DNA of 64,000 nucleotides from HKST-UBA178 sp965223815 (GTDB lineage Bacteria > Pseudomonadota > Gammaproteobacteria > Chromatiales > Chromatiaceae), in contig OZ245019.1 of NCBI GenBank assembly GCA_965223815.1, positions 1,240,001-1,304,000 on the forward strand. Reading direction: 5' to 3'. Position numbers and translations under genes: made by a program. Below the pieces are notes generated by a model, which saw only the letters and a list, made by a program, of their open reading frames with translations, did not search any database and was not told the origin of the DNA. Below are positions 25,021-34,482 of the stretch, one piece after another; within the stretch, counting starts at the first letter, position 1; each line of letters opens with the position of its first letter.

Positions 25021-26892
25021 ATGGCACTGTTACAACTTTCAGAACCAGGGCAATCTGCGGCGCCGCATCAACGAAAACTGGCAGCAGGAATAGATCTCGG
25101 TACCACCAACTCTCTGGTCGCCACGGTGCGCAGTGGAAAAGCGGAAACCTTACCCGACGATCAGGGTAGACACTTGTTACCATCAGTTGTCCGCTACACG
25201 CCGGTCTCCATTATCGTCGGGCATGAAGCCAAGGCAGCTTCGGTAGAAGACCCCCTCAATACTATTGTCTCAGTCAAGCGTCTGCTGGGTCGTAAAATAG
25301 ACGAGCTGCACTCCCTGGGAAACATTCCCCCCTATCGGTTTGGCCGGGAAGAGAGCGCGGTTCCGCGAATAAGAACCGTCAGGGGAGAGTTCACCCCGGT
25401 GGAAATCTCCGCTGAAATCCTCAGAAACTTGGGACGACGGGCTGAGCGGACCTTGGATGGCGATCTCCAAGGTGTGGTGATTACCGTTCCTGCCTATTTC
25501 GATGATGCCCAACGCCAGGCAACCAAAGATGCCGCCAGGCTCGCCGGGCTTAAGGTTCTGCGTCTGCTCAATGAGCCGACTGCCGCGGCGGTTGCCTACG
25601 GGTTGGACAGTGGGTCCGACGGTGTGCATGCCATATATGACCTTGGAGGGGGTACCTTCGATATCTCCGTGTTGCGACTCAGGCGGGGGGTGTTCGAGGT
25701 GTTGGCCACGGGAGGAGATTCCGCTCTGGGTGGAGACGACATTGATCGTATCCTGGCTAAGTGGATCATGGAGCAGGCGGGTATATCCGACGATGTAGCC
25801 CACAGCATGCAACGCCGGCTGATGCGGGATGCATGTGCAGCCAAAGAGGCGCTCACCGAGAATACCACCGCGGTAATAGAGCTGGATCTCGAGGACGGGG
25901 GAGCGTGGCGGGGTGAGTTGGATCGAAAGACATTCAATCGCCTGGCAGACCCTGTTATTCGCAAGACGCTGGCGCCCTGCCGCCGCGCGCTCAGGGATGC
26001 GGGGATCAAGGCACAACAGATAGAGCAGGTGGTTCTGGTGGGCGGTGCCACCCGTGTCCCCAGGGTACGCGAATTGGTCGGTGAGTTTTTCGCGTCTCCC
26101 CCCCTGGCGGACATAGACCCCGATCGGGTGGTCGCCGTCGGAGCCGCCATACAGGCCGATATTCTGGTGGGTAACAAACCCGGTGACGAAATGCTGCTGC
26201 TGGATGTGAATCCACTCTCTCTGGGCATAGAGACCATGGGTGGGCTGGTCGAAAAAGTGATCCCGAGGAACACTACTATTCCCGTGGCACGAGCTCAGGA
26301 ATTTACCACCTTCAAGGATGGCCAGACAGCAATGGCGGTGCATGTGCTTCAAGGAGAGCGCGAACTGGTCAAGGATTGTCGATCGTTGGCTCGCTTTGAG
26401 TTGCGACAAATACCGCCCATGGTTGCCGGCGCAGCCCGTATTCGTGTTACCTTCGCCGTCGATGCGGATGGTCTACTGAGTGTTGAGGCCCGGGAGGAGA
26501 GTACTGGCGTCAGGTCGAGCATAGAAATTAAGCCCTCTTATGGCCTGAGCGACGGCGAGATCGAAACCATGTTGCGCGAGTCGATAGATCACGCTGAGGA
26601 GGATATCGAGAGCCGGCGCCTACGGGAGCAACAAGTCGAAGCCCAAAGAGTACTCGAGGCGTTGAACTCGGCACTCGAGGACGACGGCGATGAATTGCTG
26701 AGCCCCCAGGAGCGGGAAGCCATAGAGAAGGCGATGGTGGCACTGAGGGAAATCAGTGAGACTGGCGAGTACAAAAAAATACAGGCGGGTATCGAGGCGC
26801 TTGAAGATCATTGTGCCTTCTACGTGGAACGACGCATGAACTCGAGCGTGAGCAAGGCGATGTCCGGCCATAAGGTAGACGAATTCGACTGA
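25021..26892 (+). CDS. hscA: Fe-S assembly Hsp70 chaperone HscA
   Basis: 623 residues. Begins MALLQLSEPGQSAAPHQRKL, nearly the same as E. coli HscA, then AAGIDLGTTNSLVATV (phosphate 1), VVITVPAYFDDAQRQATKDA, IYDLGGGTFDISVL and VVLVGGATRVPRVRELV of the ATPase domain, followed by the substrate domain (LLDVNPLSLGIETMGG) and a helical lid. It binds the LPPVK motif of IscU to drive cluster transfer. Confidence 0.98.
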   Translation: MALLQLSEPGQSAAPHQRKLAAGIDLGTTNSLVATVRSGKAETLPDDQGRHLLPSVVRYTPVSIIVGHEAKAASVEDPLNTIVSVKRLLGRKIDELHSLGNIPPYRFGREESAVPRIRTVRGEFTPVEISAEILRNLGRRAERTLDGDLQGVVITVPAYFDDAQRQATKDAARLAGLKVLRLLNEPTAAAVAYGLDSGSDGVHAIYDLGGGTFDISVLRLRRGVFEVLATGGDSALGGDDIDRILAKWIMEQAGISDDVAHSMQRRLMRDACAAKEALTENTTAVIELDLEDGGAWRGELDRKTFNRLADPVIRKTLAPCRRALRDAGIKAQQIEQVVLVGGATRVPRVRELVGEFFASPPLADIDPDRVVAVGAAIQADILVGNKPGDEMLLLDVNPLSLGIETMGGLVEKVIPRNTTIPVARAQEFTTFKDGQTAMAVHVLQGERELVKDCRSLARFELRQIPPMVAGAARIRVTFAVDADGLLSVEAREESTGVRSSIEIKPSYGLSDGEIETMLRESIDHAEEDIESRRLREQQVEAQRVLEALNSALEDDGDELLSPQEREAIEKAMVALREISETGEYKKIQAGIEALEDHCAFYVERRMNSSVSKAMSGHKVDEFD

Positions 26893-26915
26893 AGAAACAC
26901 TGAGGTAGTAGCGGT

Positions 26916-27254
26916 ATGACCCAGGTTATTTTTCTGCCCCATGAAGAGATTTGTCCCGAAGGTGCCGTGATCGAGGTCGAACCTGGGGTCACGCTTTGCG
27001 ACGCAGCGCTTCAGAACGGGATCGAGATAGAGCATGCCTGTGAAAAATCATGCGCCTGTACGACTTGCCATGTCATCGTCCGGGAGGGCTTCGACTCATT
27101 GCAGGAGGCGGAGGAGACAGAAGAGGATATGCTGGATAAGGCCTGGGGCCTGGAACCGGATTCGCGTCTCAGCTGTCAGGCGGTCATTGGTGATACCGAT
27201 CTGGTAATCGAGATCCCAAAATACACGATTAATATGGTTTCAGAGCACCATTAA
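26916..27254 (+). CDS. fdx: [2Fe-2S] ferredoxin of the isc operon
   Basis: 112 residues, adrenodoxin-type. Cluster cysteines are 42, 48, 51 and 87 (CEKSCACTTC and LSCQAV), with the extra conserved Cys46. It supplies electrons during cluster assembly on IscU. It is 23 bases after hscA. Confidence 0.97.
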   Translation: MTQVIFLPHEEICPEGAVIEVEPGVTLCDAALQNGIEIEHACEKSCACTTCHVIVREGFDSLQEAEETEEDMLDKAWGLEPDSRLSCQAVIGDTDLVIEIPKYTINMVSEHH

Positions 27255-27271
27255 GGTAGGAGGCAGGCGAG

Positions 27272-27472
27272 ATGAATCTTAGTTGGACAGATTCCCTGGA
27301 AGTCGCCATAGCGCTGGACGAAGCTCACCCGGAAGTGGATCCGATGACCGTGAATTTTGTCGATCTGCGAGACTGGGTATTGGCGCTTCCTGAATTCGAC
27401 GGTGATCCCAAACACTCGGGGGAACGCATTCTCGAGGCCATACAGCAGGCGTGGATCGAAGAGCGGGAATAG
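27272..27472 (+). CDS. iscX: IscX, modulator of IscS
   Basis: 66 residues, all within one acidic small fold: MNLSWTDSLEVAIALDEAHP, then VDPMTVNFVDLRDWVLALPEF. The NFVDLRDWV region corresponds to the IscS-binding helix of IscX/YfhJ. It competes with frataxin on IscS and controls the rate of sulfur transfer. Last gene of the isc operon. Confidence 0.96.
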   Translation: MNLSWTDSLEVAIALDEAHPEVDPMTVNFVDLRDWVLALPEFDGDPKHSGERILEAIQQAWIEERE

Positions 27473-27606
27473 CGCTTCCGTAAAAAGTAATTGCCATTTT
27501 CAGTAAATACTAATATACTATTTTCCATCGTTAGGCGATATCTGAAGTGTTGAGCCGCTTTCCGATATTTATAGTATTCAGAATATTTAGTTTAGGAGAA
27601 CTACCT

Positions 27607-27972
27607 ATGAAGACGATCGTTAAGGTTGCCGCTGTTGCTGCGCTGGTTGGCGCATCCACCACCGCTTCCGCTTGGTGGGGCGGCCCTTGGGGTAACAACG
27701 GATATGGTGACGGCTGGGGTGACGGCTGGGGTGACATGTTCGGTGACTTCAACATGAACTTCAGTGGTCGTGGTTCCGGATATGGGCGTGGATATGGCTA
27801 TGGCCGCGGTCATGGGTATGGATATCCTTACTACGGGTATGGCCCCTATGGGTATGGCGCTCCCTATGGATACGGCGCTCCCTATGGCTATGGTGCTCCC
27901 TACGGCTATGGCGCCCCCTATGCTTATCCTGCGCCTCCGGCTCCTCAGGCCCCGGCTGCAGAAGCCAAATAA
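27607..27972 (+). CDS. Gly/Tyr-rich exported protein, sulfur globule protein type
   Basis: 121 residues with a clear signal peptide (MKTIVKVAAVAALVGASTTASA, shown in two parts: basic start and ALVGAS core) cut after residue 22. The mature part is almost entirely Gly, Tyr, Pro, Ala and Trp, with four perfect PYGYGA hexapeptides and a Pro/Ala tail. This composition and the exported character match the envelope proteins of sulfur globules in purple sulfur bacteria. The dsr genes at the left of the window support it. AGGAG lies 8 bases before the ATG, and an intrinsic terminator follows, so the gene is a separate transcript from isc. Low complexity makes homology hard to prove by eye. Confidence 0.75.
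   Translation: MKTIVKVAAVAALVGASTTASAWWGGPWGNNGYGDGWGDGWGDMFGDFNMNFSGRGSGYGRGYGYGRGHGYGYPYYGYGPYGYGAPYGYGAPYGYGAPYGYGAPYAYPAPPAPQAPAAEAK
27844..27915 (+). repeat. Four tandem 18-base coding repeats (PYGYGA)
   Basis: Four consecutive 18-base units each encode PYGYGA; third-codon positions differ between units, so the repeat is kept at protein level. Confidence 0.9.
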
Positions 27973-27992
27973 GGTCAGACACACTAGCTGTG

Positions 27993-28021
27993 AAAAAAGC
28001 GGGCTTCGGCCCGCTTTTTTT
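27993..28021 (+). terminator. Intrinsic terminator after the sulfur-globule-type gene
   Basis: GCGGGC pairs with GCCCGC around a TTCG tetraloop, extended by A-T pairs and ending in seven T residues. A textbook Rho-independent terminator; the A run on the other side makes it potentially bidirectional. Confidence 0.92.
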
Positions 28022-28122
28022 ATGATGATCGGTCAGTCTGCCGCAAGTTGGAGGCCGCCTTCGAGGATCGCTTGTTACTACTGACAATAATTTGCCGCGA
28101 ACGCTTATTCCTCCGTTTAGAA

Positions 28123-28515
28123 CTAGGAGATAAGCGTCAGCCATGGTGTAACCGAGCGGGTCAGGGCGACACTGACGATATAGAAAACAGAGAACAGCGC
28201 AAGTAGACCAAAAACGGTCCGTGACTTTCTGCTGGCTCCTCTCTTGAGAGCCATGGTCCCCAATAGAATGTAGCACAACAGGGCCACCACTTTAGCGGTC
28301 AACCAGGGAGCGACAAAGGGATACTGGTGGCTCAATACCGCCATGGATATTCCGGCCAATAGCAGCAGTGTATCGTTGGCCATGGAGAGATATCTGGCCC
28401 AGCGTTTATTTACCATCTGCGGATAGAACAGCATCCAGTAGTAACGCAATGCGAAGAAACTGATGCTAAATACCACAGTGGTGATATGGAGATGCCGGAG
28501 CCAGGAGTATGCCAT
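28123..28515 (-). CDS. SirB family membrane protein
   Basis: 130 residues with four hydrophobic helices (about 8-28, 47-64, 69-87, 101-121) and the SirB-type start YSWLRHLHITTVVFSISFFALRYYW plus WLTAKVVALLCYILLGTMALKRG (motifs quoted in part). Family members are small inner-membrane proteins of unclear role, sometimes called invasion regulators from the Salmonella name. Single gene on the minus strand. Confidence 0.85.
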   Translation of the reverse strand: MAYSWLRHLHITTVVFSISFFALRYYWMLFYPQMVNKRWARYLSMANDTLLLLAGISMAVLSHQYPFVAPWLTAKVVALLCYILLGTMALKRGASRKSRTVFGLLALFSVFYIVSVALTRSVTPWLTLIS

Positions 28516-28658
28516 CTAAAAAAAGGGCTTCAGGTATTTTGGGTGGGGAGAGTGTAATCCGGCCGTCGGCCGAAGCATAGACCGCGGCTGCTACCAATGC
28601 GAGGCAGGCCAGGGGCTGGGCTCTTGGCAACCACTATCCCAACTTGCTGCTCAAGGCT

Positions 28659-30368
28659 TCAGGCGTTATCCGTGGGCGCCTTCTGAGTCTCCTGGTGAGA
28701 GAGGATTTCGAGAAAGCTCTGAATGGATTTGGCGGAGTGGCGAATGCTGTTCAAGCCGATTTCTTGCTCCCCGGAAGGTCGTTCACCCAGTAGGCGTTCA
28801 GTTTCGCCGACGATGGTCCGGCTAAGCTCCCGCACCTCGTTGCACTGCTGTCGTGTCAGCTCTTGTTTTTCCTTCATCGCCCGTCGCAAATCCCACTCTG
28901 CGTCCATAAGCCCCTCGGGCTCACTTTCCCGCTCTTTTAGCAGCTGTTCCAGGCTCTGGCAGGCTTCCGCCTCCTGCATCGAGACTTTCCACCAGTCGAT
29001 GAAGCGCTCTCTGTGGTCCGCCATGGTGTTCACCGAAACAGCCATGGCATTGACTTCGTCTCTACCCCCCGGAACAAATGACATGCGTTCTGTAGGTTCT
29101 TCATAGGCCAGGCGGTCGAGCATGCCCGCCATTCTTCTCAAGGGCCGAGATATGTGAAGGGTAATGACGACCGCCAAGACGATACCCAATATCGTGGCGA
29201 TGGCGGCGATCCAGAGCATGAGGCGCTCGTTCTCAGCGGAGCGTACATTGATCTCTGCGACGACCTCATTGACTGCCTGATTGGCGACTTCGACATTGTT
29301 CTGGGTCAGTGCAGAGATCTTGGAGACAGTCTCTTCCATCTCTTTGGTGAGCTGCGCAATATGGTCGTTTTGTTCCACCAGTGCCAGAAAATCCCCTCGA
29401 TAGTTATTCAGCAAATTCCCGAACCGGGTCTTGTCGGCATCAGGTATGGTTGAGCGGTCGACCTGGGTTTGCAGCTGATTCAGTTCGGCTATAGCCATGT
29501 CTACATAACGTTTGTCGTCCCTGAGAAGGTAGTCTTTCTCTCGTCGCCGCAACTGCAGAATGGTTGCCTCCAAATCCGGAACGTAGTGCTGGTTGATCAA
29601 CGCTTCGATGCGATGAGCTACGTCGCGGAAGCGCCCTTTGCCACCACCGATATCCCCTCCCCTTAGGGCGACAGCAGAATAGTCTTCAAAGGCTTCCCTG
29701 TAGGCATTTGATTCGGCCAGCAACAGTCGTTTTACTTTCTCCTCCAATTCAGTGGCGAAAACTTTTTCCTGAAATTCTTGGATCAGATCGAGCACCTTGC
29801 TGTAGTACTGCTCTTCACGCCTGAGCCCCAGGTCTTTTTCGCCCCTGCGAATCTGCAGGAGCTGCAGATAGAGCGCGCCCACCTTATGCTGAGCAGCCAT
29901 CGACTCCAGTTCGTGTACCGCATCCCGGAAGGCGCCCTGCAGCCCCAGGTTATGATTCAATCCCATGGTTCTCCAAGCCTTCTCAACAGCCTCGAAATCA
30001 ACCTGGTAGATTTCCAGCAGTTCGGAAATCTGTCGGGCGGTGAGCGCCGATTCGGAGTCGATTTTCTCCAGCTTGGATGCTGCACTGAAGGCGCTATCGA
30101 TCTCCTCCCTGAGTTTGGTCGCACTCTCTTCCAGGCGATGGCTAAGGAAGGATTTCTCAGCCACTCTGGCAGCCAGGATACTGTTCATGATTGCGTGAGC
30201 GTGGCTTTTTTTGGCTTCAAAGACGTCCTGTAGGTGTTGATAGTCTTCGAGAGAATTCTTTAGCGTGGAGTGATATTGCCAAATCACCAGCAGAAACAGC
30301 AGACCCACAAAACCGAAGCCGAACCCAATCTTCTCTCCGATGAGTAGTCTCGCGGCTAATTTATCCAT
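28659..30368 (-). CDS. HBM-type sensor with HAMP domain but no chemotaxis signalling domain
   Basis: About 569 residues from an ATG with an AGGAG site just before it. A first membrane helix (about 15-35) is followed by a long all-helical periplasmic region containing two RREEQYY/RRREKDYLLRDDKRY type motifs, as in helical bimodular (HBM) ligand domains of chemoreceptors. A second membrane helix (near 385-405) leads to a HAMP domain (ISRPLRRMAGMLDRL). After it come only about 130 residues of charged helices; no MCP hairpin, kinase or GGDEF/EAL motif is present. It may act through another protein, or be a shortened receptor. Single gene. Confidence 0.8.
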   Translation of the reverse strand: MDKLAARLLIGEKIGFGFGFVGLLFLLVIWQYHSTLKNSLEDYQHLQDVFEAKKSHAHAIMNSILAARVAEKSFLSHRLEESATKLREEIDSAFSAASKLEKIDSESALTARQISELLEIYQVDFEAVEKAWRTMGLNHNLGLQGAFRDAVHELESMAAQHKVGALYLQLLQIRRGEKDLGLRREEQYYSKVLDLIQEFQEKVFATELEEKVKRLLLAESNAYREAFEDYSAVALRGGDIGGGKGRFRDVAHRIEALINQHYVPDLEATILQLRRREKDYLLRDDKRYVDMAIAELNQLQTQVDRSTIPDADKTRFGNLLNNYRGDFLALVEQNDHIAQLTKEMEETVSKISALTQNNVEVANQAVNEVVAEINVRSAENERLMLWIAAIATILGIVLAVVITLHISRPLRRMAGMLDRLAYEEPTERMSFVPGGRDEVNAMAVSVNTMADHRERFIDWWKVSMQEAEACQSLEQLLKERESEPEGLMDAEWDLRRAMKEKQELTRQQCNEVRELSRTIVGETERLLGERPSGEQEIGLNSIRHSAKSIQSFLEILSHQETQKAPTDNA

Positions 30369-30657
30369 GGTTCTCCTCAATGGCGGGAGCAGCGATGAAT
30401 GGTTCTCATCGCCAGCGAATAATTATGTTCTCTACCGGCTACAACAAGCCTAAAACACAACGCTACCGCACCAATGTTACATTTATGAGTCAAAGTAGGT
30501 AAGAATCTTACGGTTTTATGGCAGCGAGGGTAAGCAGGGATTTAGAGGGGATGCTGTGATTATTCTTAGGCGTATTACATCCGGATGATCCACGCTTACG
30601 CCTGGGTTTATAATCGCTACACTAGATTTCAGCCGCTGTCGCGGTGGGGAACAAACC

Positions 30658-31491
30658 ATGAGTGGAATTATCTGCTTGGCTTTACTGGGGTTATTGGGGA
30701 TGACATCGGTCGCTGCTGCCGCTGAATCCGAGATTGTTGCTACCCCTGGCACCTACGAGTTGGTGGAGGGGGCATCCATGCAGTTTGATGGCCGCCCTAA
30801 GAAAGGGAGCCGGAAAATCTCTCGCTACCGATGGGAAATCATCTCGGGGGGTGGGGCGAAATTGCTGAATAAGGATCAGTCCAGAGTAACCTTCGTAGCC
30901 CCCGTTATTAAAGAGAAATCGCGGCAATTTACCTTGCAGCTGACAAGTCACTATCAGAACGCGAAGCCCTCCAAGGCGCAGATCAATATCCGTGTGCACA
31001 AAAAGAGCAAGAACAGCGCCAAACGCTCGAGCAGCCCATGGGTCAGTGGTTCGATCGGCTTTGGGTTCGGCTATTTGTGGGGTGGGTGGTGGCCCTATCC
31101 CCCCCTGATCGTTATTGTGCCGCCTCCCCCGGGGGAGATTCTGCCACCGGAGGAGATACCGCCAATAGCAGTACCGCTCCCTGAGGATCCGTCATACGAG
31201 GATTGGATCAAAGACAATCCTGACTTTGGTGGTGCGGACTACGGAGATGCGGAGCTCCTGCCGGAATCAGACCTCGAAGGCCTTTCCCCGGAACCCGGGC
31301 TGGAAGCGGAGCCGATGCCGGTCACCCGGGATATAGAGCCTGGACCCGATATCGTCCCAGCTCCTTTGCCGGAGGCGCAGCCCCTCCCGGTGGATGAACC
31401 CGAAGTCTTTCCAGCGGAGATCCCGGAGCCGATGCTCATGGATGATGTGCCGATGGACATGGACATGGACATGGATATGGGGTTTGACTGA
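30658..31491 (+). CDS. Secreted Pro-rich protein with an Ig/PKD-like N-terminal domain
   Basis: 277 residues. A signal peptide (residues 1-21) precedes a beta-rich domain to about 115 with SRYRWEIISGGGAKL and VTFVAPVIKEK, which resembles PKD/Ig-like domains (pattern of Tyr-x-Trp and V-T-F-x-A-P). After a basic linker and a Gly/Trp patch (SIGFGFGYLWGGWWPYPP), the remainder is Pro/Glu/Asp-rich and very acidic, ending in four Met-Asp pairs. Unknown function; an extracellular or surface role is suggested by the export signal. Confidence 0.65.
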   Translation: MSGIICLALLGLLGMTSVAAAAESEIVATPGTYELVEGASMQFDGRPKKGSRKISRYRWEIISGGGAKLLNKDQSRVTFVAPVIKEKSRQFTLQLTSHYQNAKPSKAQINIRVHKKSKNSAKRSSSPWVSGSIGFGFGYLWGGWWPYPPLIVIVPPPPGEILPPEEIPPIAVPLPEDPSYEDWIKDNPDFGGADYGDAELLPESDLEGLSPEPGLEAEPMPVTRDIEPGPDIVPAPLPEAQPLPVDEPEVFPAEIPEPMLMDDVPMDMDMDMDMGFD

Positions 31492-31608
31492 GCAACTGGG
31501 CTTGAGCCAGACACGAGTCTGACCACCGCAAATCATGGCTGGATATTCGGACTAAGGGTCTGTCAGGATGCCGTATCCGTACAGGCTGATGATTTAAAGG
31601 GGTCGCTG

Positions 31609-32310
31609 ATGGAGATCACCTGTAAAACCATAGGCTGGGTGAATTCGCCGTTCAAGGAGAAATTCGGCATTCCGAGGCAACCCGGTTTGGTACCCCAGGC
31701 GCGTGGCAGTATCGAACTGATAGCCCCCTATAACCAGGCAGAATCGGTGATTGGCTTGGCGGAGTATTCCCATATATGGGTGCAGTTCCTGTTCCATCGG
31801 ACGGTGCGGGATAGCTGGCGCCCAACCGTCAGGCCGCCTAGGCTCGGGGGTAACAGAAGGGTTGGTGTATTTGCCAGCCGCTCACCTTTTCGTCCCAACG
31901 CGTTGGGGCTCTCCGTGGTAAAACTGGAGCAGGTAGCCGCTGAATCCGGACGGCTGGCGCTGGAAATCTCCGGCCTTGACTTACTGGATGGCACACCGGT
32001 CATCGATATCAAGCCCTACCTCCCCTATGTCGACAGTGTCCCGGGCGCCCACGGGGGGTATGCCCCGACCGCGCCGGAAAAACGGCTTAGGGTGAGAATA
32101 TCGAACAAAGCCGATTCCCAGATCCGCTTGCGGTCAGAAATACCGGAGCTGCGGAACTTCATTCTGGCACTGCTGGAAACCGATCCCCGGCCGGCTTATG
32201 TGGAGGCTGGGAGGACTGAACGTGTCTACGGAATCCAGATATACGATTTCGATCTCCGGTGGCGGGTATCTGACGGAGAGGTAGAGGTGGTGGAGCTGGT
32301 TGCGCGCTGA
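31609..32310 (+). CDS. trmO: tRNA t6A37 N6-methyltransferase TrmO
   Basis: 233 residues. Shows IGWVNSPFKEKFGIPRQPGL, AEYSHIWVQFLFH, RRVGVFASRSPFRPNALGLS-type sequence (GVFASRSPFRPNALGLS) and DIKPYLPYVDSV, all signatures of the TrmO/YaeB (UPF0066) family. It methylates threonylcarbamoyl-adenosine 37 in threonine tRNAs using SAM. Single gene, convergent with the following methyltransferase. Confidence 0.95.
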   Translation: MEITCKTIGWVNSPFKEKFGIPRQPGLVPQARGSIELIAPYNQAESVIGLAEYSHIWVQFLFHRTVRDSWRPTVRPPRLGGNRRVGVFASRSPFRPNALGLSVVKLEQVAAESGRLALEISGLDLLDGTPVIDIKPYLPYVDSVPGAHGGYAPTAPEKRLRVRISNKADSQIRLRSEIPELRNFILALLETDPRPAYVEAGRTERVYGIQIYDFDLRWRVSDGEVEVVELVAR

Positions 32311-32353
32311 TCTCTTCCTGCTATTAGTGGCAGTAGGCAAGCGATTCTGTCGA

Positions 32354-33193
32354 CTACTTTTCCGCTGAGATATAACAGATCCATCCGGCATCGGCATCGC
32401 CTTCGGTTACCGGCTGGAAATCACCGTCGGGTTCGTCGTTTTTGTCCCAACCCTGCCAGTAGACAGTGACATTGCGAAAGCCGGCTTCCTTTAACAATTC
32501 CCTTATCTCCGGAAGTGTCCACAATCGCCAGTCATAACTGAATGCACGCTTGATTTTCGAGCCGTCTGGAAACCCGAAGTGAATGTGGCAGAGTAGTGAT
32601 CCGCTGATCGGCTCGAATTTCTCCTGCTCCCATATATAGGTGAAGCCACCGCCATCATCAATTTCGCGTTCTTCCAGTATCTCTTTGAATGAGTCGTAGC
32701 CGCCGTATGCATCCAGGAACAGAATACCGCCGGGGGCGAGGGCTTTGCGCGCCCGGCGAAAATACCGGCGTAGCTGTTTGCGTTTCTTGAAAAGCCAGTA
32801 GCTGAAGTTCATGGCGGAGATGATGTCGGGGGCCCGGTTCTTGGTGTCCAGAACGTTGCCCCGAATCAACCGTACCCGTCTTCGCTGGGAGTGGGAGAGT
32901 CTGGAAAGATTGTGAATCCGGGCCCAGTCAAGGACCTCCCTGTCGATGTCTACGCCGATGGCCCGGTTGCGCTTTCGGCGCCGGACCCACTCGCAACATA
33001 CATTGGCAGTGCCGCAGAAATCCTCTCTGAGGACCTTGGCGCGCCGCCCTCTTATCAACTTGTACCTCTGGTCGACAAAGTCGATTTCGGAAGAGGCGTA
33101 CTGTACCGACAATTCGTATAGTTTGTGACGGTCCGCACTCTTGGCACGGCTCGACTTGGAGGACTTTTTCCGGGTAGCCACGATGGTCGCCAT
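32354..33193 (-). CDS. Class I SAM-dependent methyltransferase
   Basis: 279 residues. A basic Ser/Lys-rich first 25 residues precede a Rossmann-type methyltransferase: LREDFCGTANVCCEW (motif I, near 56), IGVDIDREVLDWA (motif II), IRGNVLD, and ALAPGGILFLDAYGG (motif IV-V). Substrate unknown. Located between trmO (convergent) and tRNA-Ser (divergent). Confidence 0.85.
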   Translation of the reverse strand: MATIVATRKKSSKSSRAKSADRHKLYELSVQYASSEIDFVDQRYKLIRGRRAKVLREDFCGTANVCCEWVRRRKRNRAIGVDIDREVLDWARIHNLSRLSHSQRRRVRLIRGNVLDTKNRAPDIISAMNFSYWLFKKRKQLRRYFRRARKALAPGGILFLDAYGGYDSFKEILEEREIDDGGGFTYIWEQEKFEPISGSLLCHIHFGFPDGSKIKRAFSYDWRLWTLPEIRELLKEAGFRNVTVYWQGWDKNDEPDGDFQPVTEGDADAGWICYISAEK

Positions 33194-33323
33194 CTCAAAA
33201 TGCCTATGGGATCGATGCTGAACGGGTAATATACCTCAAAGCAGGGCGTTAGTAGAATTGCGACCAGGGCATTGCAATTGCGCTGCAGTGGCTTCTGGTA
33301 TACTCTTTCGCCCCTTGAATACG

Positions 33324-33414
<91 letters not shown>

Positions 33415-34482
33415 ATCATTCAAAGGGTATTCCTGGAATGCGGTTTACACCTTATTCCGAATGCATAGTTAGCACTTTCTCCGAACCAAAGGGATTGAGA
33501 CCAGGTGCGACACGGTTCTGGTCCTGATCGAAGAATCCTAGGTCAAAATCCAGAAAGCTAACTGGCCAGATCCGGTTATCTCATCCCTCTTCCGACTACT
33601 AAATTAGACCCATCGAGTAACGGAACTGAACCTGCGGCCCGCGAAAGCGCTTTGTTTTTCAACACTAAAGTGAAAGCGAGCTCATCGATTAGCATTGTTC
33701 AGGCCCTTCTCTCCATCGAGGGATGGTCTACTGTCCAGCCCTCAGCTTCCAGACCGCGGTGTAAAAAGTCCGCAATACGGGTTTCGCCTTCTAGTAGAAG
33801 TATCTTCATCGTCTCCTCACTCTGGTTACGGACTTCGGTGTGCGCCCGTGGATTAGACTGAAAATCCGCCATAGATACTGACTTCAAGCGGTTGGGCGAT
33901 TTCGAGCCTGGTGGCTCAGTGGACGTTCAGAACAGCAGTAACTCCGTCGGCCATCCTCTTCTCAAGCGTTCTGCCATTCTGTGTAGCGCCGATTTCCCCT
34001 AAAAAACTGGGTGGTCGCGGCGGCGCGTTTGACGGAACAAGATGGGCCTAGTTAGTAGGTTCAATGCTTCTTACCGGCTACCCGCCAGACGCAGTAGTAA
34101 TGGTCTTAGGCCTCTCCGAGATCCTGCAGTCGTAGCGCGAGGAACGGCAGACCCCTGCAAGCGTTTTCCGGCGCGAATGCCGCGAGGGGCCTGTTACCAC
34201 TCCTAGAGTGGCTCGGCCGCCGCGCATTATTACAGTCGGGAAAAACCCTCGACTTTATAGGAAAGGAGATTTATTCTTTCTTTACCTAGTTAGGCCGGTT
34301 TCTTATTTTCGCTAGCCTGTATAGTCGTGGCATCTGGCTTGTTCGCAGTCTTTGAAGTTTCTATGGCGCATTACTAGAGCGCAATGGATTTCCAGGATAG
34401 GTGCCGTCGTTTATTACAGTTTTCCGCTCAATGTATTTAACCCAATCCTTTGTAGACGGCTGTTAAGATTTGTATTTGTTAG
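33415..34482. other. Decayed region between tRNA-Ser and the glycan cluster
   Basis: About 1070 bases with many stops in all frames and no intact gene. It holds the broken start of a response-regulator gene (33682-33809). The rest is moderately GC-rich up to about 34200 and then turns AT-rich. No copy of the tRNA 3' end, integrase or IS end was recognised. It looks like the worn left edge of an acquired segment. Confidence 0.6.
33682..33809 (-). pseudogene. Remnant of an OmpR-type response regulator (N-terminal part, frameshifted)
   Basis: From the ATG at 33809 (with GAGGAG just upstream) the frame reads MKILLLEGETRIADFLHRGL followed by EAEGWTVDH, a typical receiver-domain start (usually MKILLVEDE...). 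The second acidic residue of the Asp pocket is Gly here. About position 33720 the match moves to another frame, giving LDGEKGLN, then stops at 33682. The rest of the receiver and the DNA-binding domain are absent. This is a decayed gene. Confidence 0.7.

Noticed and set aside
25270..26409. A long minus-strand open frame (379 codons) within hscA
   Set aside because: Antisense shadow of a well-conserved gene; low-complexity protein with no recognisable domain.
27844..27915. Tandem short repeats that could suggest a CRISPR array or satellite
   Set aside because: The units are adjacent without spacers and encode PYGYGA in frame, so they are coding repeats.
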